DNA from: Flavobacterium salmonis
GTDB lineage: Bacteria; Bacteroidota; Bacteroidia; Flavobacteriales; Flavobacteriaceae
Reading direction: 5' to 3'
DNA: 64,000 nt
Assembly (NCBI RefSeq): GCF_903819435.1
Contig: NZ_CAIJDP010000057.1
Coordinates: 62,001-126,000 of the forward strand
Within the stretch, counting starts at the first letter, position 1. Each line of letters opens with the position of its first letter. The position numbers and the translations under genes were made by a program. The notes under the pieces are model-generated. The model worked only from the letters and a program-made list of their open reading frames with translations. It did no database searches and was not told the origin of the DNA. Below are positions 46,288 through 54,985 of the stretch, one piece after another.

Positions 46288-46385
46288 AGTTCCGCTAAGT
46301 TAACACAGAGATTAACAAAGTTTTTTTAGTTTTCTCTGTGTGTCTTTGTGATTGCTTTGTGAATCTTTGTGGGATAGCATTATTA
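46288..46385. repeat. Short-word repeat between ruvC and the flippase-like gene
   Basis: The spacer contains repeated CTTTGTG words (CTTTGTGATT, CTTTGTGAAT, CTTTGTGGG) and an inverted pair ACACAGAG/CTCTGTGT around a T-rich loop. No gene. Confidence 0.6.
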
Positions 46386-46398
46386 CAATACTTTGTAT

Positions 46399-46406
46399 TA
46401 CTTTTG
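46399..46406 (+). promoter_or_regulatory. Promoter -7 element TACTTTTG, four bases before an ATG
   Basis: A full TAnnTTTG match. Transcription should start close to the ATG at 46411, which suggests an almost leaderless mRNA. Confidence 0.5.
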
Positions 46407-46410
46407 CGGC

Positions 46411-47355
46411 ATGATTTCAATTCCTCACAAAGCTAAGCAATTCCTTGTTCTTGTGGCCAAACTTTTGATTGTTGGCGGTGCATTTTATTTTATTTACGAT
46501 CAGCTGGCGAACAATGATAAACTGGACTGGCAGAAGTTCATTACCTTGTTTCGAAAAAATCAGTCGGTTTTGGGAGTTGGATTTATCTTGCTTTTAAGTG
46601 TTTTAAACCGCTATTTTGAAATTTTAAAATGGCAGAATTTAGTCAATGTTATTTACCCAATATCTTTAGGAGAAGCCACAAAACAGGTTCTTGCGGCTTT
46701 AACCGCCGGAATTTTCACCCCAAACGGAGTTGGCGAATACGCAGGAAAAGCGTTGTATTACCCAAAATCTGAAGCTAAAAAAGTGGTTTTTCTGAACTTA
46801 ATATGCAACGGAATACAAATGATTCTCACTATTATTTTTGGCATTTTTGGTCTGTTGTATTTCAATGCGCTGTACAATGTCATTACCACGAAAACAGTAT
46901 TGATTTTATTTGGCGGATTTTTACTGATCCTGATTCTATTGTTTTCAATAAAAAAGATAAAAGTAAAGGGATATTCAATTGAAAAACTAATTCATAAGAT
47001 CAATGAGATTCCAAAACATATTCATCAGAAAAATATCTTTTTAGGTATTTGCCGTTATCTGGTTTTCTCACACCAATATTACTTTTTGTTTCTCGCTTTT
47101 GAAGTTCATTTACCCTATTTGACCTTACTGGCGGCCATCACTTCTGTCTATTTTTTGGCCTCTTCATTACCTACTTTTCAGTTTTTAGATTTTGCGGTAA
47201 AAGGCAGCGTTGCAATCTATTTCTTCGGAATTTTAGGTGTAAACGAATGGATTGTGGTTTTCATTAGTACACTCATGTGGCTTTTAAACGTCGTTTTACC
47301 TGTACTTATAGGCAGTTATTATGTATTGAATTTTAAAACCAAAACAGCAGCATGA
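46411..47355 (+). CDS. Lysylphosphatidylglycerol synthase-like / UPF0104 membrane protein
   Basis: A 314-residue inner-membrane protein with about eight helices. The segment TKQVLAALTAGIFTPNGVGEYAGKALYY matches the flippase-like transmembrane domain found in MprF and in UPF0104 proteins. No synthase domain is attached. It overlaps the next glycosyltransferase gene by four bases, so both probably act in the same envelope lipid or glycolipid pathway (inference from context). Confidence 0.82.
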   Translation: MISIPHKAKQFLVLVAKLLIVGGAFYFIYDQLANNDKLDWQKFITLFRKNQSVLGVGFILLLSVLNRYFEILKWQNLVNVIYPISLGEATKQVLAALTAGIFTPNGVGEYAGKALYYPKSEAKKVVFLNLICNGIQMILTIIFGIFGLLYFNALYNVITTKTVLILFGGFLLILILLFSIKKIKVKGYSIEKLIHKINEIPKHIHQKNIFLGICRYLVFSHQYYFLFLAFEVHLPYLTLLAAITSVYFLASSLPTFQFLDFAVKGSVAIYFFGILGVNEWIVVFISTLMWLLNVVLPVLIGSYYVLNFKTKTAA

Positions 47356-48455
47356 TCCCGATATTGTTCGTCATATTAAAAATTTATGTGATAACAATCG
47401 GCTTGCTGATTTATGGTTTTTTTAAAGTCAAAAAATATCAAAAATCAAATTTAGAACCCAAAACAAGTTTTACGATTATAGTCCCGTTTCGCAATGAAGC
47501 AGAAAATTTGCCTATACTTCTGGAGAGCTTTTCGAATCTTAATTATCCTAAGGATTTATTCAAAGTGATTTTGGTTGATGATGGTTCTGACGAAAAATTT
47601 CACATTCCACATTTTACATTTCACATTTCACAAACAGACAATATTCGTATTTCAAATTCACCCAAAAAAGATGCCATCACTACCGCAATGCAGCATGTAA
47701 AAACCGATTGGGTAATTACTACCGATGCCGATTGTATTGCCTCTGAAAATTGGCTTCTGACATTCGACAACTACATTCAGAAAAATGAAATCTCGATGCT
47801 TGCAGGAGCTATAACGTATGAATGTAAAAACTCTTTTTTAGATCATTTTCAACAATTAGATTTAACCAGTCTGCAAGGAGCTACAATTGGGAGCTTTGGA
47901 CTTAACCGGGCTTTTATGTGCAATGGTGCCAATTTTGCTTACACGAAATCATTGTTTGAAAAGCTAAACGGGTTTGACGGAAACGATAAAATTGCCAGTG
48001 GAGATGATGTTTTTTTATTGCAAAAAGCGATTGAGAGATTTCCAAAAGAAGTTCATTATTTAAAAGCTAAAGAAGCCATTGTTCTCACTAAACCAACTGA
48101 AACCTTGAAAAGCTTATTTTATCAACGAGTACGCTGGGCGGCAAAAACAAGCTCATATCAAAGCCTCTTTGGAAAGTTATTGGGACTGGTTGTCTTTCTT
48201 GGTAATTTGAGTTTTGTACTCGGATTTTTCTTTGTTTGTTTTGGGATTTGGCCCTATCCGGTTTTTGTTTTGTTTGCTTTTTTAAAATTTGTGACAGACT
48301 TTGTCTTGCTTTATGTTACCAATCTTTTTTTGACTAAAGGAAAAATAAAAAGTTTGCTTTTGAGCAGTTTACTTTATCCTTTTTTTAGTACAACAGTAGC
48401 TTTGTACAGTTTGTTTGGTTCTTATGAATGGAAAGACCGCCGTTTTAAAATATAA
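47352..48455 (+). CDS. Family 2 glycosyltransferase, membrane-bound
   Basis: A 367-residue GT-A glycosyltransferase. One N-terminal helix is followed by the catalytic domain with FTIIVPFRNEAENLP, VDDGS at 75-79, TTDADCIA and SGDDVFLLQK, and by QRVRWAAK, the QxxRW motif of processive or lipid-linked enzymes. Three C-terminal helices follow. Just after VDDGS, residues 84-95 are encoded by a degenerate seven-base repeat, which is odd at this conserved place. The partner gene upstream encodes a flippase-like protein. Confidence 0.88.
   Translation: MIPILFVILKIYVITIGLLIYGFFKVKKYQKSNLEPKTSFTIIVPFRNEAENLPILLESFSNLNYPKDLFKVILVDDGSDEKFHIPHFTFHISQTDNIRISNSPKKDAITTAMQHVKTDWVITTDADCIASENWLLTFDNYIQKNEISMLAGAITYECKNSFLDHFQQLDLTSLQGATIGSFGLNRAFMCNGANFAYTKSLFEKLNGFDGNDKIASGDDVFLLQKAIERFPKEVHYLKAKEAIVLTKPTETLKSLFYQRVRWAAKTSSYQSLFGKLLGLVVFLGNLSFVLGFFFVCFGIWPYPVFVLFAFLKFVTDFVLLYVTNLFLTKGKIKSLLLSSLLYPFFSTTVALYSLFGSYEWKDRRFKI
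47601..47632 (+). repeat. Degenerate heptamer repeat inside the glycosyltransferase gene
   Basis: Consecutive seven-base units CACATTC, CACATTT, TACATTT, CACATTT and a partial CACA. Seven is not a multiple of three, so loss or gain of a unit would shift the reading frame. Confidence 0.75.
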
Positions 48456-48478
48456 TTTTATTAGAATCCCGATGCCCT

Positions 48479-48555
48479 AGCCCAGATGGAAGCGACATCC
48501 TTTTTGTTTTTTCTTTAAAAACAAAAAGATACAGCGGACAGCAGGAATAGCTTCT
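48479..48555 (+). repeat. Dispersed palindromic intergenic element, copy 2
   Basis: It begins AGCCCAGAT, has a 12-base stem (CTTTTTGTTTTT/AAAAACAAAAAG) and ends ACAGCAGGAATAGCTTCT. The same order is seen at 14814-14926. It fills the gap between two converging genes, where it may also end transcription. Confidence 0.65.
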
Positions 48556-48559
48556 TATT

Positions 48560-49045
48560 TTATTTACTATCTTTTTCCTTGAGAATTACAGGTAAAATAA
48601 ATTGTGATTTTACCGGAATTCCGCGTTTAATAGCAGGATTTACTTTTGGAAAATCGATCAATCGGGCACGAAGAATACTGTCTATTTTTATCGTATCATA
48701 AGTGGCTGAATCTTTAGGGAATTGCGGTTCAAATTTCAGGGTAGCATTAGGAAAAACAGTTACTTTGACTTCTATGGTATCTAATTCGGGATACAAAATT
48801 GAGAGTGTGTCGATGTCTAATTTTTCCTGAATAAGCTGTGACATGATTTCGAAAAAACATTGTTGACGCTGTTTTTTATCGTTAATCTTCTCACAATCTG
48901 CAACTGATGGATATTCGTCAACTTCTTGCCAGTTGATTGATTTTAATTCTTTTTGAAGTAATTCTTTTTCAGACGGAACCTGCTTGTCAAAATATTGACA
49001 AGAACTGAAAAATATAAAAAATAATAAAAGAAAATACGGCTTCAA
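48560..49045 (-). CDS. Lipoprotein with TonB C-terminal-like domain
   Basis: A 161-residue protein. The lipoprotein signal (MKPYFLLLFFIFFSSC) starts at a TTG codon; no in-frame ATG is close. The middle contains a pair of cysteines (DCEKI..QQCFFEI). The end (FPKVNPAIKRGIPVKSQFILPVIL) resembles the TonB C-terminal domain, without the usual N-terminal anchor helix in the inner membrane. The function is unknown. Confidence 0.65.
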   Translation of the reverse strand: MKPYFLLLFFIFFSSCQYFDKQVPSEKELLQKELKSINWQEVDEYPSVADCEKINDKKQRQQCFFEIMSQLIQEKLDIDTLSILYPELDTIEVKVTVFPNATLKFEPQFPKDSATYDTIKIDSILRARLIDFPKVNPAIKRGIPVKSQFILPVILKEKDSK

Positions 49046-49086
49046 GATTTTGATGTTGAATTGAACTATAAGGTATAAAAATACAA

Positions 49087-49185
49087 TTATTTTTTTTGAG
49101 AACCTTCGTATTCCAGATATTCTTCATAGTTTTTATGATGCGTATTCTTTATTTGTATTCCACTATCTTTTCGTTCACGAGACAA
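49087..49185 (-). CDS. Possible 32-residue protein
   Basis: From a TTG at 49185 the frame reads MSRERKDSGIQIKNTHHKN and ends EYEGSQKK. The composition is protein-like (charged, Tyr/Glu-rich end) in an otherwise AT-rich gap of 346 bases. It may be a small gene or the tail of a decayed larger one. The rest of that gap shows nothing else. Confidence 0.3.
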   Translation of the reverse strand: MSRERKDSGIQIKNTHHKNYEEYLEYEGSQKK

Positions 49186-49391
49186 TAGACATAAGGTTAA
49201 ATAATTTTAAACTCTATTTTTATTAATATTATAAAAGCATATCAAATTCTTCATCAAAAAATTTTGAACTTTTTTCTTATTACATTTATATAGTGTACTT
49301 TTCTTTTAGCGGATTAATTAAAGATTGCTTTCTCCTTATAAATAGATTGGAATATTATCTGAAAATAAAAAAATTTAATTACAAAAACATT

Positions 49392-49892
49392 ATGGATTTA
49401 CTATTGGTATTACTTGGTTTTATATGTATGCTTATCGGAATTATGGGTAGCTTTTTACCTGTATTACCGGGCTTACTGAGTTGCTGGGTTGGATTATTAT
49501 TGCTCTATTTAACAAAAGCAGTCGAAAACAACTATTGGGTTTTAGGAATCACTTTTATAATCATGGTTATCATCACAATTTTGGACTATATAATTCCTGC
49601 AAAAGGAACAAAACATTTTGGAGGCAGTTCTTTCGGTGTTTGGGGAACTAATATAGGCTTAATAGTCGGCATTCTTGCACCCATACCTTTTGGAGTAATT
49701 ATAGGGCCTTTTGCAGGTGCATTTATAGGAGAAATGCTGTATGATTCGAAAAATCATAAAAGGGCATTTAAGGCCGCAACAGGTTCATTGATTGGGTTTT
49801 TAGCATCCAGTTTTATAAATTTTTTATTATGTGTAATTTATATGGGGCTTTTTCTTAATGTAATCTGGCAGAACAGAAGTTTACTTTTTTAA
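49392..49892 (+). CDS. DUF456 membrane protein
   Basis: A 166-residue protein with four or five hydrophobic segments, glycine-rich. GSFLPVLPGLLSCWVGLLLLYL and GPFAGAFIGEMLYD match the DUF456 family, whose function is unknown. The ATG at 49392 is preferred, as the upstream extension of the frame is poorly coding. It stands alone, followed by 278 very AT-rich bases in which I see no gene. Confidence 0.8.
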   Translation: MDLLLVLLGFICMLIGIMGSFLPVLPGLLSCWVGLLLLYLTKAVENNYWVLGITFIIMVIITILDYIIPAKGTKHFGGSSFGVWGTNIGLIVGILAPIPFGVIIGPFAGAFIGEMLYDSKNHKRAFKAATGSLIGFLASSFINFLLCVIYMGLFLNVIWQNRSLLF

Positions 49893-50170
49893 ACGTATAA
49901 TTTAAATTTAAGTTTTTTCTTATATTTTAAAACTTTACATCTAAAAAATAAAAATATTTTTAAATATTTATTACTTTATTTTAATAAGTAGCCTTTATAT
50001 TTATTGATATTATCAATAATTGTTAATTAAACTACAAAAAAGGCAAAGCAAAATATTTAACTTATTTTTTGGATATGTTAATTTATTTTATATTTTTATC
50101 ATTATAAACGACAAAATACCACATTTAATCGGTTATTGACAGCATTTATTAATTAATCCAGTATACAATT

Positions 50171-50758
50171 ATGACCCCAAATCTACAAATTGAACTACGC
50201 CGCTTTATCTCGTCCAATGTTATCTCAAAACTGAACAAATTTTACTTCGAAAATGATGCTTTATTAATTAAGGCTATCGACGTTTCGTTAGGAACTGTGT
50301 TAATGGGATGCTACAACAATTTTAATGAGAAAACATTAGAAGAAATGACTGAACTTGTTCAGGACTCAGCATTTTACAAAGAAGTCGATTTTGCTTCTTC
50401 CCGAATTTTATCTGTAGACGAAAATTACAAATTAGAAGGAAATCAACTCTTAGAACAGATTTTCACCAGTAAAAAAGCCAGAATTACCGAAATGATTTCG
50501 AATGAAGTTGGCATAAAAAGTGAAACAGCACGTGAAGTGCTGAATTTTTCTACTTTACTCGTTATTTCTTATTTGAAGTTTAATGCGGAAGTAACCACAA
50601 GTTTAAAATTACTTTTAGATGAACAAAAAAGAGATATACTGAACAGTATACCTCCTGGAATAAAAATTATTTTAGGATTTTCTTGTTATGAAACTGTAGA
50701 AGAAAAAAATAATTCGCGTTTTGCAAGATCAATTTTTAATCTATTTGGAAACATTTAA
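50171..50758 (+). CDS. DUF937-like protein
   Basis: A 195-residue cytoplasmic protein, mostly helical. The segment LLEQIFTSKKARITEMISNEVGIKSETAREVLNFSTLLVISYL resembles the repeats of DUF937 (YidB-like) proteins. A short hydrophobic stretch lies near GIKIILGFSCY. The function is unknown, and the family assignment is moderate. It converges on the DedA gene. Confidence 0.5.
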   Translation: MTPNLQIELRRFISSNVISKLNKFYFENDALLIKAIDVSLGTVLMGCYNNFNEKTLEEMTELVQDSAFYKEVDFASSRILSVDENYKLEGNQLLEQIFTSKKARITEMISNEVGIKSETAREVLNFSTLLVISYLKFNAEVTTSLKLLLDEQKRDILNSIPPGIKIILGFSCYETVEEKNNSRFARSIFNLFGNI

Positions 50759-50773
50759 TTTTATAAACTAAAA

Positions 50774-51454
50774 TTAAATTTTCTCAATTGGTCTTTTCTT
50801 CAAAAGCTTCAATAAAACAGGGAATGTAGAAATAATTACAATGATTATGATGATATATTCAATATGATGTTTCAGGTCAATTCCTTGTTTTAAAAACACT
50901 CCATATAGGTAATGGCCTGCGAATATCAATATAAAAGACCATAAAAAGGAACTCAAAATATTATAGAACATAAATTTCTTCTTATCCATAGAAACTATAC
51001 CTGCCACAATTGGAGCAAATGTTCTGAAAATTGGTAAAAACCTTGCATAAATTATAGCCTTACCTCCATACTTTTCGAAGAAATCTTTCGATTGTAAGAG
51101 GTATTTCTTTTTGAACCAGAAACTGTCTTCTTTCTTAAACAAATAATAACCGCTTTTGGCACCAAACCAATAACCGGTCATATTTCCTAAAACTCCCATG
51201 ATTGCTACCAAAAACGATAGTAAAAAGACGTTTAGGAAATCATTCGGAATAAAAATCATATTTTCAATCAGTTCCCCACTGTAAATTCCTGCTAAAAACA
51301 ACAAACTGTCTCCTGGTAGAAAAAAACCCGCAAACAATCCTGTTTCTGCAAAAACAATAAACAATACAATATACAAACCTATTTGAATTCCGCCTATGCT
51401 TAAATTAATATAAAACTCAGGATTTATTAATTGAGACCAGTCAAAATTATTCAT
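50774..51454 (-). CDS. DedA family membrane protein
   Basis: A 226-residue inner-membrane protein. FAETGLFAGFFLPGDSLLFLAGIYSG, GNMTGYWFGAKSGYYLF and KYGGKAIIYARFLPIFRTFAPIVAGI are DedA signatures, including the arginines of the FxRxxPxxR-type motif. Members of this family take part in lipid carrier recycling and membrane homeostasis. It is a single gene without a clear promoter motif. Confidence 0.92.
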   Translation of the reverse strand: MNNFDWSQLINPEFYINLSIGGIQIGLYIVLFIVFAETGLFAGFFLPGDSLLFLAGIYSGELIENMIFIPNDFLNVFLLSFLVAIMGVLGNMTGYWFGAKSGYYLFKKEDSFWFKKKYLLQSKDFFEKYGGKAIIYARFLPIFRTFAPIVAGIVSMDKKKFMFYNILSSFLWSFILIFAGHYLYGVFLKQGIDLKHHIEYIIIIIVIISTFPVLLKLLKKRPIEKI

Positions 51455-51555
51455 ATACTATGGGGGGTTTATTATTGAAATTATAAAGCTGTGAAATTAA
51501 CAATAATTTAGTTTAACCACAATAAATTACGGTATTTTAAACATAAATTAACTAT

Positions 51556-51583
51556 TAAAAAGCCCAGGCTTTAAACCCGGGCC
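51556..51583 (-). terminator. Terminator of the metal-linked operon
   Basis: A GC-rich hairpin (GCCCGGGTTTAAAGCCTGGGC on the minus strand, in part imperfect) followed by five T, just after the HMA gene. Confidence 0.7.
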
Positions 51584-51591
51584 GTGAATAA

Positions 51592-51933
51592 TTATTCTCT
51601 CTCATATTTACAACAAGTGTGTAAATTGTCATAATCTTTTTGAGTTGCTTTTACCTCTTTTGTATCGTGGCCTACCTTTGCAACTGCATTGTTTAAATCT
51701 GCTGTTGATGATTTCTCTTCATTTAAAATCACCGTCAGTTGATGTGAACTGATATCCCAATTGGCAGTTTTTACCCCCGGCACACTAAATGCTGCTTTTT
51801 CAATTCGTTTTTTACATTGTTCGCAATTACCATTTACCTCTGTAGTGTATTTTAAGTTTTTATTTTTTTTAGTTTGAGCCTGAGCTGAAAATCCTAAAAA
51901 AGTCACTAATGCTATTAAAATTATTCTGTTCAT
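51592..51933 (-). CDS. Exported heavy-metal-associated (HMA) domain protein
   Basis: A 113-residue protein with a signal peptide (MNRIILIALVTFLGFSAQAQ) and one HMA domain. The metal-binding CxxC is C37/C40 in GNCEQCKKRIEKA. A further CC pair lies near the end (LHTCCKYERE). It is probably a periplasmic copper or other soft-metal binding protein. It is the last gene after a TonB receptor and an HYC_CC_PP protein, a metal-handling context. Confidence 0.88.
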   Translation of the reverse strand: MNRIILIALVTFLGFSAQAQTKKNKNLKYTTEVNGNCEQCKKRIEKAAFSVPGVKTANWDISSHQLTVILNEEKSSTADLNNAVAKVGHDTKEVKATQKDYDNLHTCCKYERE

Positions 51934-51978
51934 TTTATTAAATATTAATGTTATTGATTTTTGAAATTGATATTGTAA

Positions 51979-53985
51979 TTATTTTATTTTAAAACGCAAT
52001 CCTGCATAATACATCTGCCCAAAAATTGGAGCATATGCTACAGAAGCATCAAAGTTAGAGCCAAAAGGATCATCAGCACCCAAAATTGCTTTTTTCTGTT
52101 TGTAATTTCCAATGTTTTCCCCTCCAATATAGACTTCAAAAACTGATGAAAAAACTCGGGTTATCTGTGCATTCATAACAGCATACGAAGGTGAAAAATC
52201 TGAAAATTGATCGGACACAGGATTTGATGCAGTATATGGCAATTGTTGTTTTCCGGACCAATTAAAGGTATAATCAAATTTCCATTGTCTATCATCATTT
52301 AAATTAGTTTCGTATTCCAGGTTTCCTGAAAAACGATGTTTTGCCTGAAGTGGTCTCTGAAAAGTCCCTCTTAAATAATCTGTTTGGATATCATAATATT
52401 TGTATGCTGTTCTTAGATTCAAATTATGAATCAACTCATAGTTAAACTCTACTTGCAAACTATTTGCGAATGAATTTCCTTTTAAGTTATAGAACAAAAC
52501 TTCCTGCGGACTTTGCATCAAATCGACAACGGCCTGATTTTGAAAATCAGTTCTGTAGATATCAAAACCTGCCTCAGCATTTTTATTAAAAAGTTTAAAT
52601 TTCTGAGAAAAACTCAAACCATAGTTCCAGGCAATTTCAGGATTCAAACCATAAACTTTTCCGTTATTATCTAAAATTGAAAAAGTTCTTGAGCTTGCAA
52701 AAAGCTGTTGATTTTCAGCAAAAATATTTGCCGAACGTTTTCCTCTTCCAGCAGAAAGACGAAGAACCCCATCTTTCCAGGGATTGTAGCGAACATGAAG
52801 ACGAGGTGTAGCAAAAAAACCCAACCGGTTATGATTATCTACTCTTGCTCCCAAAATCAGACTGAAATTATCCGCATTATCATAGGTGTATTCAAAAAAT
52901 GCTCCAACAGAATTATCAATTCTACTATAATCGTTTATGTTAACAAATTCCTGATATTGATCATAAGTAAAATTCAACCCCGTTGTAAATTTATGCATTG
53001 TATTATTGATAATCGAATTGAAAATTAAATTCGAATAAAAACTATTCTGCTTAATATCATACTGATTTAAACCGAAATACGAATCTTGTTTATGACTATT
53101 AAAAGCATTTTGAAAACCAATACTTTGATATGGCATATCTTTAAAAACGTATCCAATTTTAGTAGAAACATCAAATCGTTCTGTATTGATTTCTGATCCC
53201 CAATGATTTGTTGTTCCACGATCTCTGTCTTTATCAAAATCCACTTCCCCTGTTTGTTTTTTATCATTCATATATCTGAAATTGATAAAACTTACCAAAC
53301 CGCTTTCGGGATCATAATATTGATATCGGTTTAAAATATTGATTTGTTTTCCTAACGGATTATCCAGAAACCCGTCATCGTTCATATCATTTTTTGCCAC
53401 GCGTGCATTTCCGTGCAAAAACAAACTTGTTGCCCACTTATCTGATAATTTTTTATTGAAGTGGGTATTCAATTCAAAACGGGCATCAGTAGATCCGTAA
53501 GCATTAAGAAAAAAGGGAATATCGTTTAGAGGCTTTAAAAGCTCTGTATTTATTTGTCCCGAAATACTTTCATACCCATTTATTACACTTCCTGCACCTT
53601 TTGTAATCTGAACACTTTCTATCCAGGTTCCGGGTGTAAATGACAATCCGTAGGCTTGAGAAGCACCGCGAACAGAGGGAATATTTTCTTCGGTAATCAT
53701 CAAATACGGGCTTGTCAATCCCAGCATTTTTATTTGCTTTGTTCCCGTTAAAGCATCCGAAAAATTAACATCGATTGACGGATTGGTTTCAAAACTTTCT
53801 GCAAGATTACAACAAGCAGCTTTCAGTAGTTCCTTACTTGTAATAACAGTTGTATTAGCAGTAAGGGTATAGGATTTCTTAATTCCTTTTTGCTTTTTAG
53901 TTATTTTTACTTCCTCTAAATCTTCTTGCGAAAACACAGAAACAGAAAGCAAAATCATCATAAAAAGCATGATATTTTTTTGCAT
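51979..53985 (-). CDS. TonB-dependent receptor, probably metal-linked
   Basis: A 668-residue outer-membrane receptor. The ATG at 53985 starts a signal peptide (MQKNIMLFMMILLSVSVFSQ). The plug begins EEVKITKKQKGIKKSYTLT and has a Cys-Cys pair in KAACCNLAESFETNPSIDV, then GTKQIKMLGLTSPYLMI. A barrel of about 20 strands follows, ending YYAGLRFKIK. It lacks the carboxypeptidase-like N-terminal domain. The neighbours (HYC_CC_PP, HMA) suggest copper or another metal complex as substrate, by inference. Confidence 0.9.
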   Translation of the reverse strand: MQKNIMLFMMILLSVSVFSQEDLEEVKITKKQKGIKKSYTLTANTTVITSKELLKAACCNLAESFETNPSIDVNFSDALTGTKQIKMLGLTSPYLMITEENIPSVRGASQAYGLSFTPGTWIESVQITKGAGSVINGYESISGQINTELLKPLNDIPFFLNAYGSTDARFELNTHFNKKLSDKWATSLFLHGNARVAKNDMNDDGFLDNPLGKQINILNRYQYYDPESGLVSFINFRYMNDKKQTGEVDFDKDRDRGTTNHWGSEINTERFDVSTKIGYVFKDMPYQSIGFQNAFNSHKQDSYFGLNQYDIKQNSFYSNLIFNSIINNTMHKFTTGLNFTYDQYQEFVNINDYSRIDNSVGAFFEYTYDNADNFSLILGARVDNHNRLGFFATPRLHVRYNPWKDGVLRLSAGRGKRSANIFAENQQLFASSRTFSILDNNGKVYGLNPEIAWNYGLSFSQKFKLFNKNAEAGFDIYRTDFQNQAVVDLMQSPQEVLFYNLKGNSFANSLQVEFNYELIHNLNLRTAYKYYDIQTDYLRGTFQRPLQAKHRFSGNLEYETNLNDDRQWKFDYTFNWSGKQQLPYTASNPVSDQFSDFSPSYAVMNAQITRVFSSVFEVYIGGENIGNYKQKKAILGADDPFGSNFDASVAYAPIFGQMYYAGLRFKIK

Positions 53986-54100
53986 AAAAAAGATTTTAAT
54001 GTTATTTAGAAATTCTGATTTAACCATTCTTAACAAAGAAGAAATATTAAAACAGACAGTTACAAGCCACAATAAAAGGGCTTGATTCTAAACATTAAAA

Positions 54101-54493
54101 TCAGGAATAAAAAATGTATTGATTGTATAATTTGAATAAGGGGGGCGCATTTGCATCTGCATAATACGAAATAACCTGATTGTTTTTGAAATTTGGTACA
54201 GACAAAAAAGCAATTGGTGTATATTCCTTAATTAACGCTGGAAAAGAAAGTTGAAAAAAGAACACCTTAACAGTAGCATTATCTGATTTCTTTTCAAATT
54301 TAACCACTTTGTCTTTACAACAAGAAGACTTTTTCTCTTTATCTCCGCAGCACTTTTTAACAGGAGATACTGTAGTACTTAATGAAACAGAAGCAATCTT
54401 TCCTCCGCAATAATGCACATCAAGAGCAAATCCAATGTTGGAAACCAACAATAGGAAAGCTAAAAATAGTCCTGTGCATTTCTTTAAATTCAT
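54101..54493 (-). CDS. HYC_CC_PP family exported protein
   Basis: A protein of about 130 residues with a signal peptide (MNLKKCTGLFLAFLLLVSNIGFA). The motifs that name the family are all present: VHYCGG, two CC pairs (KKCCGDKE, SSCCKDK) and NAPPLFKLYNQ near the end. The ATG at 54493 is chosen because the promoter lies just before it. Members occur with TonB receptors and HMA proteins, as here. The role is probably metal binding in the periplasm, but this is not proven. Confidence 0.85.
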   Translation of the reverse strand: MNLKKCTGLFLAFLLLVSNIGFALDVHYCGGKIASVSLSTTVSPVKKCCGDKEKKSSCCKDKVVKFEKKSDNATVKVFFFQLSFPALIKEYTPIAFLSVPNFKNNQVISYYADANAPPLFKLYNQYIFYS

Positions 54494-54497
54494 ACTG

Positions 54498-54505
54498 CAA
54501 AAGTA
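54498..54505 (-). promoter_or_regulatory. Promoter -7 element TACTTTTG, four bases before an ATG
   Basis: A full TAnnTTTG match on the minus strand directly upstream of the HYC_CC_PP start codon. Transcription would begin at or near the ATG. Confidence 0.5.
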
Positions 54506-54538
54506 TTTAAAAGCCTTTAAAAACAATCTAATAAAATG

Positions 54539-54985
54539 TTATTTTTTGATATTTTGTTTCTGATAGTAAAAAGCAGGAATGAATAGCAGTACAAATATGG
54601 GTTGAATAATAAACCTTCTCACATAAAAAAGTAACCAATTTGCCTTTGGAAAATAAGTTATAATTATAAAAAACATCCCAAACAATACCAATAAAAAAAA
54701 TCCATACATAAAAGTGCTGAATTTTAAACCCTCAAGATCCCTAAATAAAACATAAATAAGCATTAATGATAAAAGGGTATTAAAAAAATAACGAAAGAAA
54801 AGTCCATAAAAAAGTTTAAAAACATCTACTTCAGGAAATGGTGCATTTTTAAAATTGGATTCAAAATAATTCAAAAAGGGATCATAAAATAATTGACTTT
54901 CAAAAGCCCTTATTCCTATAAAACACAATACAATCAATGTTGCAATTAGAATTTTAGCTTTATGTTCATATATTTTATTTAGCAT
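54539..54985 (-). CDS. Exosortase F system-associated membrane protein
   Basis: A 148-residue protein with four hydrophobic segments and FRYFFNTLLSLMLIYVLFRDLEGLKFSTFMYG, which fits the protein encoded next to exosortase F in flavobacteria. The start at 54985 (MLNKIYEHKAKI) lies 11 bases inside the end of xrtF, so they are translationally coupled. The identity rests on position, size and these segments. Confidence 0.8.
   Translation of the reverse strand: MLNKIYEHKAKILIATLIVLCFIGIRAFESQLFYDPFLNYFESNFKNAPFPEVDVFKLFYGLFFRYFFNTLLSLMLIYVLFRDLEGLKFSTFMYGFFLLVLFGMFFIIITYFPKANWLLFYVRRFIIQPIFVLLFIPAFYYQKQNIKK

Noticed and set aside
49893..50170. Possible gene or origin in the very AT-rich gap
   Set aside because: No open frame with protein-like content and no iteron or DnaA-box cluster is visible; the gap is only AT-rich.
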